NCBI GenBank assembly: GCA_027618995.1
Contig: JAQCGO010000021.1
Coordinates: forward strand, 1 to 37,629
DNA length: 37,629 bases
From: Pseudomonadota bacterium
GTDB taxonomy: Bacteria > Pseudomonadota > Gammaproteobacteria > Steroidobacterales > Woeseiaceae
Direction of reading: 5' to 3'
The position numbers and the translations under genes are program-made. Numbering within the stretch: the first letter of the stretch is position 1; each line of letters starts with the position of its first letter. The notes below the pieces were generated by a model. It was not told the DNA's origin. It searched no databases and saw nothing but the letters and a program-made list of their open reading frames with translations. Of the stretch, positions 7,317 through 16,949 are shown piece by piece.

Positions 7317-8005
7317 CGTGCTGGAAGATTAACCGCTTTGAGCAGAATTTGGGCAAGTTCTCCGGGATCGCCTGCGTATTCGTCGGCACCCCAGTTTTGC
7401 GGGTCGTCGCTGCTGACGATGTAGCCGTAGGTCGCCGCGATTGTGGCCATGCCGGCGCGGCTGCCGGCTTCAATATCGCGTGCTGCATCACCGACGTAAA
7501 TGCATTCTGCGGGTGCCACGGCAGAAATTTCGCACGCATGCAGCAGCTGCGCCGGGTCCGGCTTGCGGCTGGGAAGCGTGTCGCCGCTGATCGTGCAAAC
7601 GCTACGTGCGGATAATCCCAGGGCTGCCATGATGGGGTTGGTCAGGTGTGCAGGCTTGTTGGTAACAACACCCCACGGCAGGGACGCACTATCAAGTTGC
7701 TCCAGCAGGATCTCCAATCCCGCGAACAGGTTCGATTTCACGCAAACCTGCGCGGCGTAGCGTTCGATGAACTCGCACAGCAGCAGGGAATCCGGCGAAA
7801 TCGTGGCGTCCGGAAACGCAATTCTCAGTAGACCGAGCGCGCCGTTCGAGACGTGCGATCGTCCGAATTCATAGCGAACCGGGTCAACACCGTGCGCGAC
7901 CTGCAGCTCCTGCAACGCTGCAACCATGTCCGGAGCCGTATCAACCAGGGTGCCATCAAGATCGAAAAAAACGGCTTTGGCATGGCCGTTGAATAGTTGG
8001 GTCAA
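7313..8005 (-). CDS. mupP: HAD phosphatase, probable MurNAc-6-phosphate phosphatase MupP
   Basis: This 230-residue HAD hydrolase is of the type usually labelled phosphoglycolate phosphatase. The motifs are DLDGTLVDT with nucleophile D15 and acid D17, VVTNKP with T115, K148 in SRKPDP, and GDAARD with D173/D177. The C-terminal pattern YGYI...DPQNWGAD..GDPGEL and the early TAPDM resemble Pseudomonas MupP more than Gph. The place between ubiG and yciK is that of mupP in Pseudomonas. MupP removes phosphate from MurNAc-6-P in the cell-wall recycling route that bypasses de novo UDP-MurNAc synthesis and lowers fosfomycin sensitivity. The specificity is inferred from similarity and context; Gph activity is not excluded. 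Confidence 0.75.
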   Translation of the reverse strand: MTQLFNGHAKAVFFDLDGTLVDTAPDMVAALQELQVAHGVDPVRYEFGRSHVSNGALGLLRIAFPDATISPDSLLLCEFIERYAAQVCVKSNLFAGLEILLEQLDSASLPWGVVTNKPAHLTNPIMAALGLSARSVCTISGDTLPSRKPDPAQLLHACEISAVAPAECIYVGDAARDIEAGSRAGMATIAATYGYIVSSDDPQNWGADEYAGDPGELAQILLKAVNLPAR

Positions 8006-8009
8006 TTGA

Positions 8010-8726
8010 TTACTCGGTGCCGGGACGGCGGTAGTGCATCAGGTAGTTTACGTCCAAACCGCGCCCGAGGGAGTATGCGCGGCTTAACGGGTTGTAGTGC
8101 ATACCGATGCTGGCACAAAGTTCAAGGCCGGCCGTTCGAGCCCAGGCGTCCAGCTCTGAGGGTCGTATGAATTTTCGGTATTCGTGCGTTCCGGCCGGCA
8201 AGAGCTTGAGGAGATACTCAGCGCCGACGATTGCCAGCATGAACGATTTTGGGTTGCGGTTGATCGTGGAGAAAAACGCATGGCCGCCGGGTCGCAACAG
8301 CGTATGTATCGACGCGATGACACCCGCCGGGTCAGGCACGTGCTCCAGCATTTCCAGGCAAGTGACCACGTCATACTGGCTCTGTTCGCTGGCGGCCAGG
8401 TCTTCCGCAGTGGTTTGCCGGTAATCGACCACCACCCCGGACTCAATCTGGTGCAACCGGGCAACGGCCAATGGACTCTCGGCCATGTCAATGCCGGTTA
8501 CCTTCGCCCCTGCCTGTGCCAGTGATTCGGCGAGAATGCCGCCGCCGCAACCGATATCCACCACATTGGCGCCATGCAGATCGGCGTGCTGGCGAATCCA
8601 GTCGAGCCGCAGCGGGTTGATCTCATGCAGCGGCCGAAACTCGCCATCAGGATCCCACCAGCGTGAGGCGAGAGCATCGAATTTGGCGACCTCAGCCGGG
8701 TCAACATTCTGTTGAGCTTGATTCAT
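8010..8726 (-). CDS. ubiG: Ubiquinone biosynthesis O-methyltransferase UbiG
   Basis: This SAM-dependent enzyme performs both O-methylations in ubiquinone synthesis. It has 238 residues, the usual length. The N-terminal FDALASRWWDPDGEFRPLHE and NPLRLDWI blocks are typical UbiG; SAM motif I is VDIGCGGGI at 56-64, followed by VTGID near 76-80, then TCLEMLEHVPDP and a FFSTINRNPKSFMLAIVGAE segment that occurs in UbiG. I chose the ATG at 8726, which gives the family N-terminus MNQAQQNVDPAEVAKFD; the frame is open to a GTG at 8801, but those 25 residues do not look homologous. First gene of the minus-strand operon, divergent from gyrA. Confidence 0.93.
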   Translation of the reverse strand: MNQAQQNVDPAEVAKFDALASRWWDPDGEFRPLHEINPLRLDWIRQHADLHGANVVDIGCGGGILAESLAQAGAKVTGIDMAESPLAVARLHQIESGVVVDYRQTTAEDLAASEQSQYDVVTCLEMLEHVPDPAGVIASIHTLLRPGGHAFFSTINRNPKSFMLAIVGAEYLLKLLPAGTHEYRKFIRPSELDAWARTAGLELCASIGMHYNPLSRAYSLGRGLDVNYLMHYRRPGTE

Positions 8727-8856
8727 GCAGATCAATTCCGTTGCGTAGTAAAGGCCCCTCAATTGCGGGTCCAGTATACAGGCCTGGACGCCAGCTACCA
8801 CGCGCTTTCCGGGCGCAATTAAATGCCCGCGAAGGACTGCGAATCGGGGATTACTG

Positions 8857-8865
8857 TGTTACTAT
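8857..8865 (+). promoter_or_regulatory. Possible extended -10 promoter of gyrA
   Basis: TGTTACTAT: a TACTAT hexamer at 8860-8865 (4 of 6) with an upstream TGn extension. The -35 region is weak. Transcription would start near 8872 and give a leader of about 130 bases containing a C5/G5 hairpin with a GAAAA loop (8879-8898). The 275-base gap between ubiG and gyrA holds nothing else I can recognise and must carry both divergent promoters. Confidence 0.3.
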
Positions 8866-9001
8866 TCCAGCCTTGATGCGACCCCCGAAAAGGGGGCGAA
8901 TCGGGCCCGGCAAAACAAAGAATTTTTCGACAAATCCAACATTTATTTGTGCAAGTCCGTTCCTGTCATTGACCGGAATTGCACTGAGATTGTGATCATT
9001 T

Positions 9002-11539
9002 ATGGCTGAAGTTGCCCAGGAATTGCTGACCGTTAGTCTCGAAGAGGAGATGCAGCGGTCCTATCTCGATTATGCGATGAGTGTCATTGTCGGGCGCGCG
9101 TTGCCGGATGCGCGTGACGGCCTGAAACCGGTTCACCGGCGCGTGCTGCACGCGATGCGGGAACTGGGTAACGACTACAACAAGCCGTACAAGAAATCGG
9201 CACGTGTCGTCGGTGACGTTATCGGTAAGTACCACCCGCATGGCGACACGGCAGTTTACGACACGATCGTGCGGATGGCGCAGCCATTCTCCATGCGAGC
9301 CTTGCTCGTCGATGGCCAGGGCAACTTCGGCTCCGTTGACGGCGATGCGCCGGCGGCCATGCGTTATACCGAAGTGCGCATGTCGAAGATTGCGCACGAA
9401 TTGCTGGCCGATATCGAGAAGGAAACGGTCGACTTCGTCGAGAACTACGACGGCTCCGAGTCTGAGCCCTCGGTCATGCCAACGCGCATACCCAACCTGC
9501 TCGTCAACGGATCGTCGGGCATCGCAGTCGGCATGGCCACAAACATTCCGCCACACAATCTTTGCGAGGTCGTCGACGCGACATTGGCGCTGATCGACGA
9601 TCCGGACATTGATGTTGCGGGTCTGATGCAGCACTTGCCGGGCCCTGATTTTCCCACTGCCGGCATCATCAACGGAGCGCAGGGCATCTATGCCGCGTAC
9701 TTGACCGGGCGTGGTCGTGTCTATATGCGTGCTCGAACGAATATCGAAGAGTTTGGGAAAGGCGGCCGCGAAGCAATTATCGTTACCGAATTGCCTTTCC
9801 AGGTAAACAAAGCGCGGCTCATCGAGAAAATCGCCGAGCTGGTGCGCGACAAACGGCTGGAAGGGATCAGCGAGCTGCGTGACGAATCCGACAAGGATGG
9901 CATGCGCATTGTGATCGAGTTGCGCAAGGGCGAGTTGTCGGATGTGGTTCTGAATAACTTGTACAAGCAAACGCCCATGCAGAGCGTGTTTGGCATCAAC
10001 ATGGTTGCGTTGCTGGACGGGCAGCCCAAGCTGCTCGGACTGAAGCAGATCCTGGAAGCGTTTCTCGGTCATCGGCGCGAAGTCGTTACGCGACGCACGA
10101 TTTTTGACCTGCGCAAGGCGCGCGACCGTGCACACCTGCTCGAAGGCCAGGCCGTCGCGCTTGCCAACATCGACGACGTTATTGCGTTAATCAAGGCCTC
10201 GTCGGCACCGCCGGAAGCGAAAGACGCCCTGATGGCCAGGAACTGGGCCCCCGGCTCGGTCAGCGCGATGCTGGCAGCCGCCGGTGAAACGGACACGCGA
10301 CCCGACGGGCTCGAGGATGGATTTGGGCTTATTGACGGCCAGTACCGGCTGTCGGCGGTTCAGGCGCAGGCGATTCTTGACCTGCGATTGCATCGACTGA
10401 CGGGTCTGGAACAGGACAAAATCATTAATGAATACAAAGAGATTCTTAGCAATATTAAAAAACTTTCAGACATTCTAGGTGATCCTGATCTGTTGCTGCA
10501 GGTCATCCGTAATGAACTGGGAGAAGTTCGTCAGGCGTATGGTGATGCCCGCCGCACCGAGATCCTCCAGGACCACAGCGATCTGGTCGCAGAGGACCTG
10601 ATTCCGAGCGAAGAGGTGGTTGTTACGTTGTCGCATAGCGGCTATGCCAAGGCGCAACCGATTGATGTCTATCAGGCGCAGAAGCGGGGTGGACGCGGTC
10701 GGTCGGCGACCAAGGTCAAAGACGAAGATTTCATCGACAAGCTGTTTATCGCCAATACGCACGACACCATTTTGTGTTTTTCCAGTCTCGGAAAAATGTA
10801 CTGGCTCAAGGTGTACCAGGTGCCGCAGGCCAGCCGCGGTTCGCGCGGCAAGCCTATCATCAACCTGTTGCCGCTGGACGAAGGCGAGCGCATCAGTGCG
10901 GTGCTACCGATCAGAGAATATGCCGAGGACAGCTTTGTTTTCATGGTTACCTCTGGTGGCACCGTCAAGAAGACACCACTGGCCCAGTTTTCCAGGCCGC
11001 GCTCCAACGGCATCATTGCCATCGACCTGCGCGACGACCGATTGGTCGATGTGGCGCTTACGGATGGCAACGCGGAAATTCTGCTGGTCGCCAGCTCCGG
11101 CAAGGGCATTCGTTTTTCCGAGAGTCATATACGGCCAATGGGTCGGGGTGCAGCCGGCGTTCGCGGCATCAAATTGCCGGCGGGGCATGAGGTTATCGCC
11201 CTGGTTATTGTTCGCGAGGGTCTGGTCCTGACCGCGACTGAAAATGGCTATGGCAAACGCACCGCGATTGAGGATTTTCCTTTGCAAGGTCGTGGTGGCC
11301 AGGGTGTCATCGCCATCCAGACATCAGAGCGAAACGGGCGTACGGTTGGTGCGGCGCTGGTAGGCGATGACGACGAAATCATGTTGATCAGCTCAAACGG
11401 CACGCTGGTGCGTACCGCCGTCGACGATATTTCTGTGCAGGGTAGGAACACACAAGGCGTCCGTCTCATTCGTGTAGAGTCCGACCAGCGTCTCGTTGGT
11501 TTGGCGCGCATTGACTACACTGAGGAAGACGAAGAGTAA
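9002..11539 (+). CDS. gyrA: DNA gyrase subunit A
   Basis: GyrA cuts and rejoins DNA in the A2B2 gyrase and wraps DNA for negative supercoiling. The protein has 845 residues. The N-terminal breakage-reunion domain carries the catalytic Y122 in RYTEVRM and the quinolone region [10 protein letters not shown], with T83 and D87 in E. coli numbering. The C-terminal pinwheel domain starts near 530, has the GyrA box KRGGRGR at about 561-567, and ends in an acidic tail (EEDEE). Thr at position 83 is also the wild-type residue in Pseudomonas, so it is not evidence of resistance. No strong Shine-Dalgarno sequence precedes the ATG. serC follows after 13 bases. Confidence 0.97.
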   Translation: MAEVAQELLTVSLEEEMQRSYLDYAMSVIVGRALPDARDGLKPVHRRVLHAMRELGNDYNKPYKKSARVVGDVIGKYHPHGDTAVYDTIVRMAQPFSMRALLVDGQGNFGSVDGDAPAAMRYTEVRMSKIAHELLADIEKETVDFVENYDGSESEPSVMPTRIPNLLVNGSSGIAVGMATNIPPHNLCEVVDATLALIDDPDIDVAGLMQHLPGPDFPTAGIINGAQGIYAAYLTGRGRVYMRARTNIEEFGKGGREAIIVTELPFQVNKARLIEKIAELVRDKRLEGISELRDESDKDGMRIVIELRKGELSDVVLNNLYKQTPMQSVFGINMVALLDGQPKLLGLKQILEAFLGHRREVVTRRTIFDLRKARDRAHLLEGQAVALANIDDVIALIKASSAPPEAKDALMARNWAPGSVSAMLAAAGETDTRPDGLEDGFGLIDGQYRLSAVQAQAILDLRLHRLTGLEQDKIINEYKEILSNIKKLSDILGDPDLLLQVIRNELGEVRQAYGDARRTEILQDHSDLVAEDLIPSEEVVVTLSHSGYAKAQPIDVYQAQKRGGRGRSATKVKDEDFIDKLFIANTHDTILCFSSLGKMYWLKVYQVPQASRGSRGKPIINLLPLDEGERISAVLPIREYAEDSFVFMVTSGGTVKKTPLAQFSRPRSNGIIAIDLRDDRLVDVALTDGNAEILLVASSGKGIRFSESHIRPMGRGAAGVRGIKLPAGHEVIALVIVREGLVLTATENGYGKRTAIEDFPLQGRGGQGVIAIQTSERNGRTVGAALVGDDDEIMLISSNGTLVRTAVDDISVQGRNTQGVRLIRVESDQRLVGLARIDYTEEDEE

Positions 11540-11552
11540 GGAAGTCTGCACG

Positions 11553-12632
11553 ATGCGCCGCGTACATAACTTCAGCGCCGGCCCGGCCGCGCTGCCCGAC
11601 GAAGTGCTCGAAATCATCAGGGCCGACATACCCGACTGGAATGGTACGGGCATGTCGGTCATGGAAATCAGCCATCGCAGTAAGCAGTTCATTGCGCTGG
11701 CAGAGCGCTCCGAGGCCAACCTGCGGCAGCTGCTTGGGATATCGAGTGACTACAGCGTGCTCTGGATACAGGGTGGCGCGACGTTGCAAATGGCGATGGT
11801 GCCATTGAATCTGATGAGCGCCACGGATATTGCCGACTATGTCGTCACGGGAAGCTGGGGCAAGAAGGCTGCTGAGGAAGCAGGCCGGCAATGTGTTGTG
11901 AATGTGGCGGCGGATAGCTCCGATCAGAATTTCACCTACATCCCGGATGAGTCGACCTGGCGCTGTAACGATAAAGCCACTTACCTGCACATCACGTCCA
12001 ATGAAACGATCGGTGGCGTCGAATTCAATTATGTTCCCGACACACCGGTGCCGATCGTTGCAGACATGTCCAGCAACATCTTGTCGCGACCGATCGATGT
12101 CAGTGACTACGGTGTTATTTATGCCGGCGCGCAGAAGAATATCGGACCCGCCGGCATTACGCTGGTCATTGTACGCAACGACTTGCTTGAGCCGGCAAGA
12201 GCGAATCTGCCGCACCTGATGATGTGGAAATCGTATGCTGAATCGGAGTCGATGACGAACACGCCGCCAACGTTCGCCTGGTATGTCGCTGATCTCGTTT
12301 TTCAGCACTTGCTACGGCAGGGCGGCCTCAGCGTGATGGCCGAAATTAATGAACGCAAGGCGAGCAAGCTGTATGCAGCGATCGACCGCTCGGACTTTTA
12401 TTCCAACCCGGTACGTGAAGATTGTCGATCGTGGATGAACGTGCCGTTTGTTCTGGCGAACGCCGAGCTGGATGGAACCTTTTTGAGCGAGGCTGCGGCG
12501 GCGGAGCTGACCAACCTGAAGGGCCATCGATCGGTCGGCGGCATGCGCGCGTCTATTTACAATGCCGTGCCAGAGGCATCGGTCGATGCGCTCATCGCTT
12601 TCATGGTGGAATTTGAACGAAAATATGGATAG
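11553..12632 (+). CDS. serC: Phosphoserine aminotransferase
   Basis: SerC converts 3-phosphohydroxypyruvate and glutamate to phosphoserine, and also acts in pyridoxal phosphate synthesis. The 359-residue length is normal. The family N-terminus VHNFSAGPAALP, the WIQGGATLQM phosphate-binding stretch at 71-80, HITSNETIGGVEF at 146-158, and the PLP-binding K195 in YAGAQKNIGPAG are all intact. The start is the ATG at 11553 with AAGGAAG upstream; earlier in-frame codons lie in gyrA. Its place behind gyrA is shared with Pseudomonas. Three bases separate it from serA. Confidence 0.96.
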   Translation: MRRVHNFSAGPAALPDEVLEIIRADIPDWNGTGMSVMEISHRSKQFIALAERSEANLRQLLGISSDYSVLWIQGGATLQMAMVPLNLMSATDIADYVVTGSWGKKAAEEAGRQCVVNVAADSSDQNFTYIPDESTWRCNDKATYLHITSNETIGGVEFNYVPDTPVPIVADMSSNILSRPIDVSDYGVIYAGAQKNIGPAGITLVIVRNDLLEPARANLPHLMMWKSYAESESMTNTPPTFAWYVADLVFQHLLRQGGLSVMAEINERKASKLYAAIDRSDFYSNPVREDCRSWMNVPFVLANAELDGTFLSEAAAAELTNLKGHRSVGGMRASIYNAVPEASVDALIAFMVEFERKYG

Positions 12633-12635
12633 ATC

Positions 12636-13814
12636 ATGTTCAGGATATTGACCCTCAACAATATTGCCGAGATCGGGCTGCGCCGCTTGCCGGCGAAACA
12701 TTTCGAAGCCGCTACCGCACTTAAAAATCCGGATGCCATCATATTGCGGTCACAGAATATGCACGACAGGGAGATCCCGGCATCGGTTGCGGCAATCGCT
12801 CGTGCGGGCGCCGGTACGAATAATATTCCGATTGAAGCGATGATTGCTCGCGGTGTGCCGGTATTCAATACTCCGGGAGCGAACGCAAACGCCGTCAAGG
12901 AACTTGCCATCGCGGGACTCCTGATCGCAGCGCGAAATCTTTGCGATGCCCGCGAGTATGTAAAGGGACTCACGGAGACGGGTGAGGCGCTGAACAAAGC
13001 GGTCGAGGTCGGCAAGAAACAGTTTGTAGGTTTCGAGTTGCCAGACAAGACGCTTGGCGTCGTGGGTCTGGGTGCGATTGGGGTTGAAGTTGCCAACGCG
13101 GCACTGGCGCTCGGCATGAAAGTCATTGGTTTTGATCCGAAGATTACGGTGCGGAACGCGTGGCAGTTGTCCGCAGGCGTTGAACACGCGGAAACCCTTG
13201 AAGAACTTTTTCAACGTTCAAACGCAATCACACTGCATGTGCCTTTGGTCGACGATACCAAAGGCCTGGTTAACGCGAAGCGGTTGGCGCTATTGCAAAA
13301 AGGCGCGGTGCTGGTGAATTTCGCGCGCGGTGGAATAGTCGATAACAAAGCCGCGCTGGCCGCTCTCGATAGCGGGTTGCTCGGTGCGTATATCTGCGAT
13401 TTTCCAACCGAGGAGCTAATCGCGCATCACCGGGTCGTAGCTCTGCCGCATCTCGGTGCATCAACCCTCGAGGCCGAGGAAAACTGCGCAATCATGGCGG
13501 CCGAAAGCATCCGGGATTTTCTGCTCAATGGCAACATTCGGTATTCGGTCAATTTTCCGGACGCGCGCCTGCCACGGCTGGATGCGTGGCGTATTACGAT
13601 TGCCAATAAGAATGTGCCCAACATGGTCGGTCAGATATCGACCAGCCTGGCCGCAGGGAGTTTGAATATCGAGAATCTGCTGAATAAATCGCTGGGCGAA
13701 CTGGCTTATACCATCGTTGACGTAAACGGTGCGGTGAGTGAGGAAACCTGTGCGCGAATCCGGGCCATTGATGGCGTATTGTCGTTGCGAAATTTAGGCA
13801 AGCCTGTAACCTGA
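12636..13814 (+). CDS. serA: D-3-phosphoglycerate dehydrogenase, ACT-domain type
   Basis: SerA performs the first step of serine synthesis, NAD-linked oxidation of 3-phosphoglycerate. The 392-residue protein has the D-2-hydroxyacid dehydrogenase fold: GAGTNNIPIE at 58-67, the NAD site GVVGLGAIG at 141-149, the catalytic R231 (NFARGGIVD), a Glu at 259/260 and H272 (PHLGAST). A C-terminal ACT domain (about 318-392, with NKNVPNMVGQISTSLA) suggests serine feedback. Enzymes of this type can also reduce 2-oxoglutarate to D-2-hydroxyglutarate, which fits the dehydrogenase at 33649. It directly follows serC, so two consecutive serine steps are co-transcribed; serB is not in the window. Confidence 0.93.
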   Translation: MFRILTLNNIAEIGLRRLPAKHFEAATALKNPDAIILRSQNMHDREIPASVAAIARAGAGTNNIPIEAMIARGVPVFNTPGANANAVKELAIAGLLIAARNLCDAREYVKGLTETGEALNKAVEVGKKQFVGFELPDKTLGVVGLGAIGVEVANAALALGMKVIGFDPKITVRNAWQLSAGVEHAETLEELFQRSNAITLHVPLVDDTKGLVNAKRLALLQKGAVLVNFARGGIVDNKAALAALDSGLLGAYICDFPTEELIAHHRVVALPHLGASTLEAEENCAIMAAESIRDFLLNGNIRYSVNFPDARLPRLDAWRITIANKNVPNMVGQISTSLAAGSLNIENLLNKSLGELAYTIVDVNGAVSEETCARIRAIDGVLSLRNLGKPVT

Positions 13815-13851
13815 GGGATAAGCGGGCGAGAACGGATATAGCGAGTAGAGC

Positions 13852-14961
13852 ATGGCCGATAACGACAAATCAGTTACACCGGAGCTGGCCGAGATTCGTC
13901 GCCGTATCAACGAGATCGACGAACGTCTGCAATCCCTGATCAACGAGCGCGCGAAATTCGCGCAACAGGTCGGAGTGGCAAAGGGTGAGCTTATGCGGGC
14001 GGTTGACTACTATCGGCCGGAGCGTGAAGCGGAAGTCCTCAGGGCGGTGAAAGAACGCAACTTAGGCCCGTTGCGCGATGAGGAAATGTTGCGCCTGTTC
14101 CGCGAAATCATGTCGGCCTGTCTGGCACAACAGGAGCCGCTGAAAGTCGGTTTTCTCGGTCCGGAGGGCACCTTCACACAAACCGCCGTGTACAAGCACT
14201 TTGGCCATTCGGTCCGGGCATTGCCGTTTCACACGATCGACGAAGTGTTTCGGGAAGTGGAAAGCGGAGCCGCGGATTTCGGGGTCGTGCCCATTGAAAA
14301 TTCGACGGAGGGGTCCGTCAACAACACGCTCGACATGTTCCTGACCTCGCCGCTGAAGATTGCGGGTGAGGTTGAGCTGCGCATTGAGCAGCACCTGCTT
14401 GGGCGGATGAAGGGGCTGGAAAATATTCAGCGAGTTTGTGCGCACGAGCAGTCGTTCGCGCAATGCCGCGGCTGGATACGCGAGTATTTGCCGCAAGCAG
14501 AACTGATTGGCATGTCGAGCAATGCGGCTGGTGCACGGCGGGCACGCGATGAGGTCGGCACGGCGGCAATCGGTCCGGATGTCGCGGCCGATGTTTACAA
14601 CCTGAATATCCTCGTCAACAGCATCCAGGACCGGCGCGATAATTCCACGCGATTTCTCGTTATCGGCCGCGCGTTATTAGCGCCAAGTGGCGCAGACAAG
14701 ACCACTCTGCTTGTTTCTACCAGTGATACCGGTGCTGGCGCCGGTGTCCTGCATACGTTGCTGCAACCCTTGGTCGACCATAAGGTCAATATGACCTTCA
14801 TCGAGTCACGGCCGTCCCGTCGCCAGAACTGGGACTACGTTTTCTTTATCGACATTGAGGGTCACGCCAGCGAATCGCCGGTTGCCGATGCACTGGCCGG
14901 TCTGGAAAAGGTCAGTTCACTTTTTCGCGTTCTGGGTGCGTACCCGAAAGCAGTAAACTGA
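13852..14961 (+). CDS. pheA: Bifunctional chorismate mutase / prephenate dehydratase
   Basis: This P-protein makes phenylpyruvate from chorismate. In its 369 residues an AroQ chorismate mutase domain (about 8-95, ELAEIRRRINEIDERLQSLI) is followed by prephenate dehydratase from 98 (KVGFLGPEGTFTQTAVYKHF), with the PIENSTEGSVNNTLD and DNSTRFLVIG catalytic segments, and then a regulatory ACT domain at about 282-360 with the phenylalanine-binding ESRPSR motif. All the expected motifs are present. It lies between serA and aroA; the hisC2 and tyrA genes that occupy this place in Pseudomonas are missing here. Confidence 0.95.
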   Translation: MADNDKSVTPELAEIRRRINEIDERLQSLINERAKFAQQVGVAKGELMRAVDYYRPEREAEVLRAVKERNLGPLRDEEMLRLFREIMSACLAQQEPLKVGFLGPEGTFTQTAVYKHFGHSVRALPFHTIDEVFREVESGAADFGVVPIENSTEGSVNNTLDMFLTSPLKIAGEVELRIEQHLLGRMKGLENIQRVCAHEQSFAQCRGWIREYLPQAELIGMSSNAAGARRARDEVGTAAIGPDVAADVYNLNILVNSIQDRRDNSTRFLVIGRALLAPSGADKTTLLVSTSDTGAGAGVLHTLLQPLVDHKVNMTFIESRPSRRQNWDYVFFIDIEGHASESPVADALAGLEKVSSLFRVLGAYPKAVN

Positions 14962-14982
14962 CCTGTACGGTCAATTGCAATA

Positions 14983-16272
14983 ATGCGATTCGAAGTCCAA
15001 CCGTCGAAAGTAACCGATGCCAGGCTGACGGTTCCAGGTGACAAGTCGGTTTCACATCGTGCATTGATGCTTGGCGGAATTGCCGAAGGTCGCACGCATG
15101 TTCGTGGGTTCCTGGCGGGAGAGGATTGCCTGGCGACGCTCGCAGCGATGTCTGACATGGGCGTTACGATTCTGCGGCCGGCGCCAACCGAGCTTGTTGT
15201 TGACGGTGTCGGACTGCACGGACTCATCGCACCGGATACGGGGCTGGATCTCGGCAACTCCGGCACAGCGATGCGCCTTATGGCGGGGTTGCTGAGCGGC
15301 CAGAATTTTTCTTCCGTTTTATCAGGCGATGCGTCGCTGAGCTCGCGCCCGATGCAAAGAGTAATCGGGCCACTCGAGCTCATGGGCGCAACGATCGAAA
15401 GTCACGATGGCTGTCCTCCGTTGACTGTTCATGGTAACCCGGAGCTGCGCGGCATCGACTACACCTTGCCCGTCGCCAGCGCGCAGGTGAAGTCGGCGAT
15501 CCTGCTGGCCGGATTGTATGCGGACGGGATCACGACGGTGAAGGAACCGGCGGTTACCCGTGACCATACTGAACGGATGCTGGTTACGATGGGAGCGGGG
15601 CTCGAGCGGGCGAATCACAGAATATCGATGCGTGGTCATCAAACGTTGCATGGATGTGACATCGAGGTGCCTGCCGATTTGTCATCGGCGAGTTTTATCA
15701 TCCTTGCGGCGGTCCTTGCTGAACGTGCTGACGTATTGATCACTGATGTGGGCGTCAATCCTACGCGTACCGGTGTCATTGATATCCTGCAAGCCATGGG
15801 CGCCAGCATCGAATTCGAGAATCAGCGCCAGTTCGGCGCGGAGCCGATAGCGGATATTCGCGTGCGCTCGTCGAGTTTGCGGGGCGGGGTGGTGGACCCG
15901 GCGCTCGTTTCCCTCGCGATTGATGAATTTCCGGTGCTTTTTGTGGCCGCCGCTGCGGCGCAGGGAAAGACCGTGTTCTCCGGGCTTGCGGAACTGCGGG
16001 TCAAGGAAAGTGATCGAATTGCGGCGATGGCCGAGGGATTGCGCGCGCTTGGTATCCAGGTTGTTGAAGTTGCCGATGGCGCGACTGTGTACGGTGGGCC
16101 ATTCAAAGGCGGTGTCGTTGAGAGCCACGGTGACCACCGGGTTGCGATGTCTCTCGCCATCGCGGCGACGATCGCCACGGATACGGTGGTGATCAATGAT
16201 GTAGCCGCGGTCAATACGTCCTTTCCAGGATTCACGAACAGCCTTGAACAGCTGGGAGTTTCCATCCGGTGA
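14983..16272 (+). CDS. aroA: 5-enolpyruvylshikimate-3-phosphate synthase
   Basis: AroA joins phosphoenolpyruvate and shikimate-3-phosphate, the sixth shikimate step and the glyphosate target. The 429-residue protein has the substrate-binding VPGDKSVSHRALML at 17-30, DLGNSGTAMRLMAGLL, ASAQVKSAILLAG, VTRDHTERML and the C-terminal ELRVKESDRIAAMAEGLRAL and DHRVAMSLAIA blocks. GNSGTAMRLM resembles the Pseudomonas/Bacillus type more than the E. coli type (GNAGTAMRPL), so sensitivity to glyphosate may differ; that is inference. Unlike Pseudomonas it is not fused to TyrA. Its stop overlaps the cmk start as GTGA. Confidence 0.95.
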   Translation: MRFEVQPSKVTDARLTVPGDKSVSHRALMLGGIAEGRTHVRGFLAGEDCLATLAAMSDMGVTILRPAPTELVVDGVGLHGLIAPDTGLDLGNSGTAMRLMAGLLSGQNFSSVLSGDASLSSRPMQRVIGPLELMGATIESHDGCPPLTVHGNPELRGIDYTLPVASAQVKSAILLAGLYADGITTVKEPAVTRDHTERMLVTMGAGLERANHRISMRGHQTLHGCDIEVPADLSSASFIILAAVLAERADVLITDVGVNPTRTGVIDILQAMGASIEFENQRQFGAEPIADIRVRSSSLRGGVVDPALVSLAIDEFPVLFVAAAAAQGKTVFSGLAELRVKESDRIAAMAEGLRALGIQVVEVADGATVYGGPFKGGVVESHGDHRVAMSLAIAATIATDTVVINDVAAVNTSFPGFTNSLEQLGVSIR

Positions 16273-16949
16273 ATCTCGCCGCCGGTATTCCCGTGATCGC
16301 CATTGACGGACCTAGCGGCTCCGGCAAGGGAACCGTCGCGCGTAGCGTTGCCGAAGAATTGGGCTGGCATCTGCTGGACAGTGGGGCGTTGTACCGGTTG
16401 GTGGCGGTCGAGGCCGTCAACAAGGGTGTCGCGCTGGACGACGGAGCGGCACTGGCCAAGCTGGCGGCTGGCCTTGACCTGCGGTTTACGAGTGCTGCCG
16501 ATGGCGGGGAACGTATTCTCCTCGCGGGGCAGGATGTCACGGCCGAGGTGCGCAGTGAGGAGGCCGGCCGTGGGGCGTCGGCGGTCGCCGGTATTGAGGC
16601 CGTTCGAGCGGCGTTACTGGGCCGCCAGCAGGCCTTCCGCGTAGCCCCGGGGCTGGTCGCGGATGGTCGCGACATGGGAACCCAGGTTTTTGCTGATGCG
16701 TTGCTGAAGGTATTCCTGACGGCTACGCCTAAGGAACGCGCAAAGCGCCGCCATAAGCAGTTGAATGACAAGGGTATTGATGTTAGTCTCGCCGCCGTTT
16801 CACGGGATATAGTGGGCCGGGACAAGCGGGATTCCGAGCGATCGGTGGCTCCGCTGAGGCCTGCGGACGACGCCAGACTTTTGGATTCATCCGGCAAGCC
16901 CATCGACGAGGTCGTTCAGATCGTGCTCGATTGGGTCTCAAGCATCTAG
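16269..16949 (+). CDS. cmk: Cytidylate kinase
   Basis: Cmk phosphorylates CMP and dCMP with ATP. The 226-residue length is normal. The P-loop GPSGSGKGT is at 14-22; DSGALYRLVA follows, then DGRDMGTQVFADALLKVFLT, TPKERAKRRHKQL and SERSVAPLRPADDARLLDSS, all standard Cmk segments. The GTG start overlaps the aroA stop, so it depends on translational coupling. The cmk-rpsA order is general in gammaproteobacteria. Confidence 0.95.
   Translation: MNLAAGIPVIAIDGPSGSGKGTVARSVAEELGWHLLDSGALYRLVAVEAVNKGVALDDGAALAKLAAGLDLRFTSAADGGERILLAGQDVTAEVRSEEAGRGASAVAGIEAVRAALLGRQQAFRVAPGLVADGRDMGTQVFADALLKVFLTATPKERAKRRHKQLNDKGIDVSLAAVSRDIVGRDKRDSERSVAPLRPADDARLLDSSGKPIDEVVQIVLDWVSSI

Noticed and set aside
9248..9262. 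Thr at GyrA position 83 as a quinolone-resistance change
   Set aside because: Thr is the normal residue at this place in Pseudomonas and other gammaproteobacteria, so it cannot be read as resistance.
8996..10135. Long minus-strand frame (379 codons) opposite gyrA
   Set aside because: It is fully antisense to a conserved part of gyrA, its product is rich in His, Arg and Gln without known motifs, and it is explained by codon bias of the opposite strand.
11466..12308. Minus-strand frame (280 codons) opposite serC
   Set aside because: Shadow of serC with no motif or ribosome-binding site of its own.
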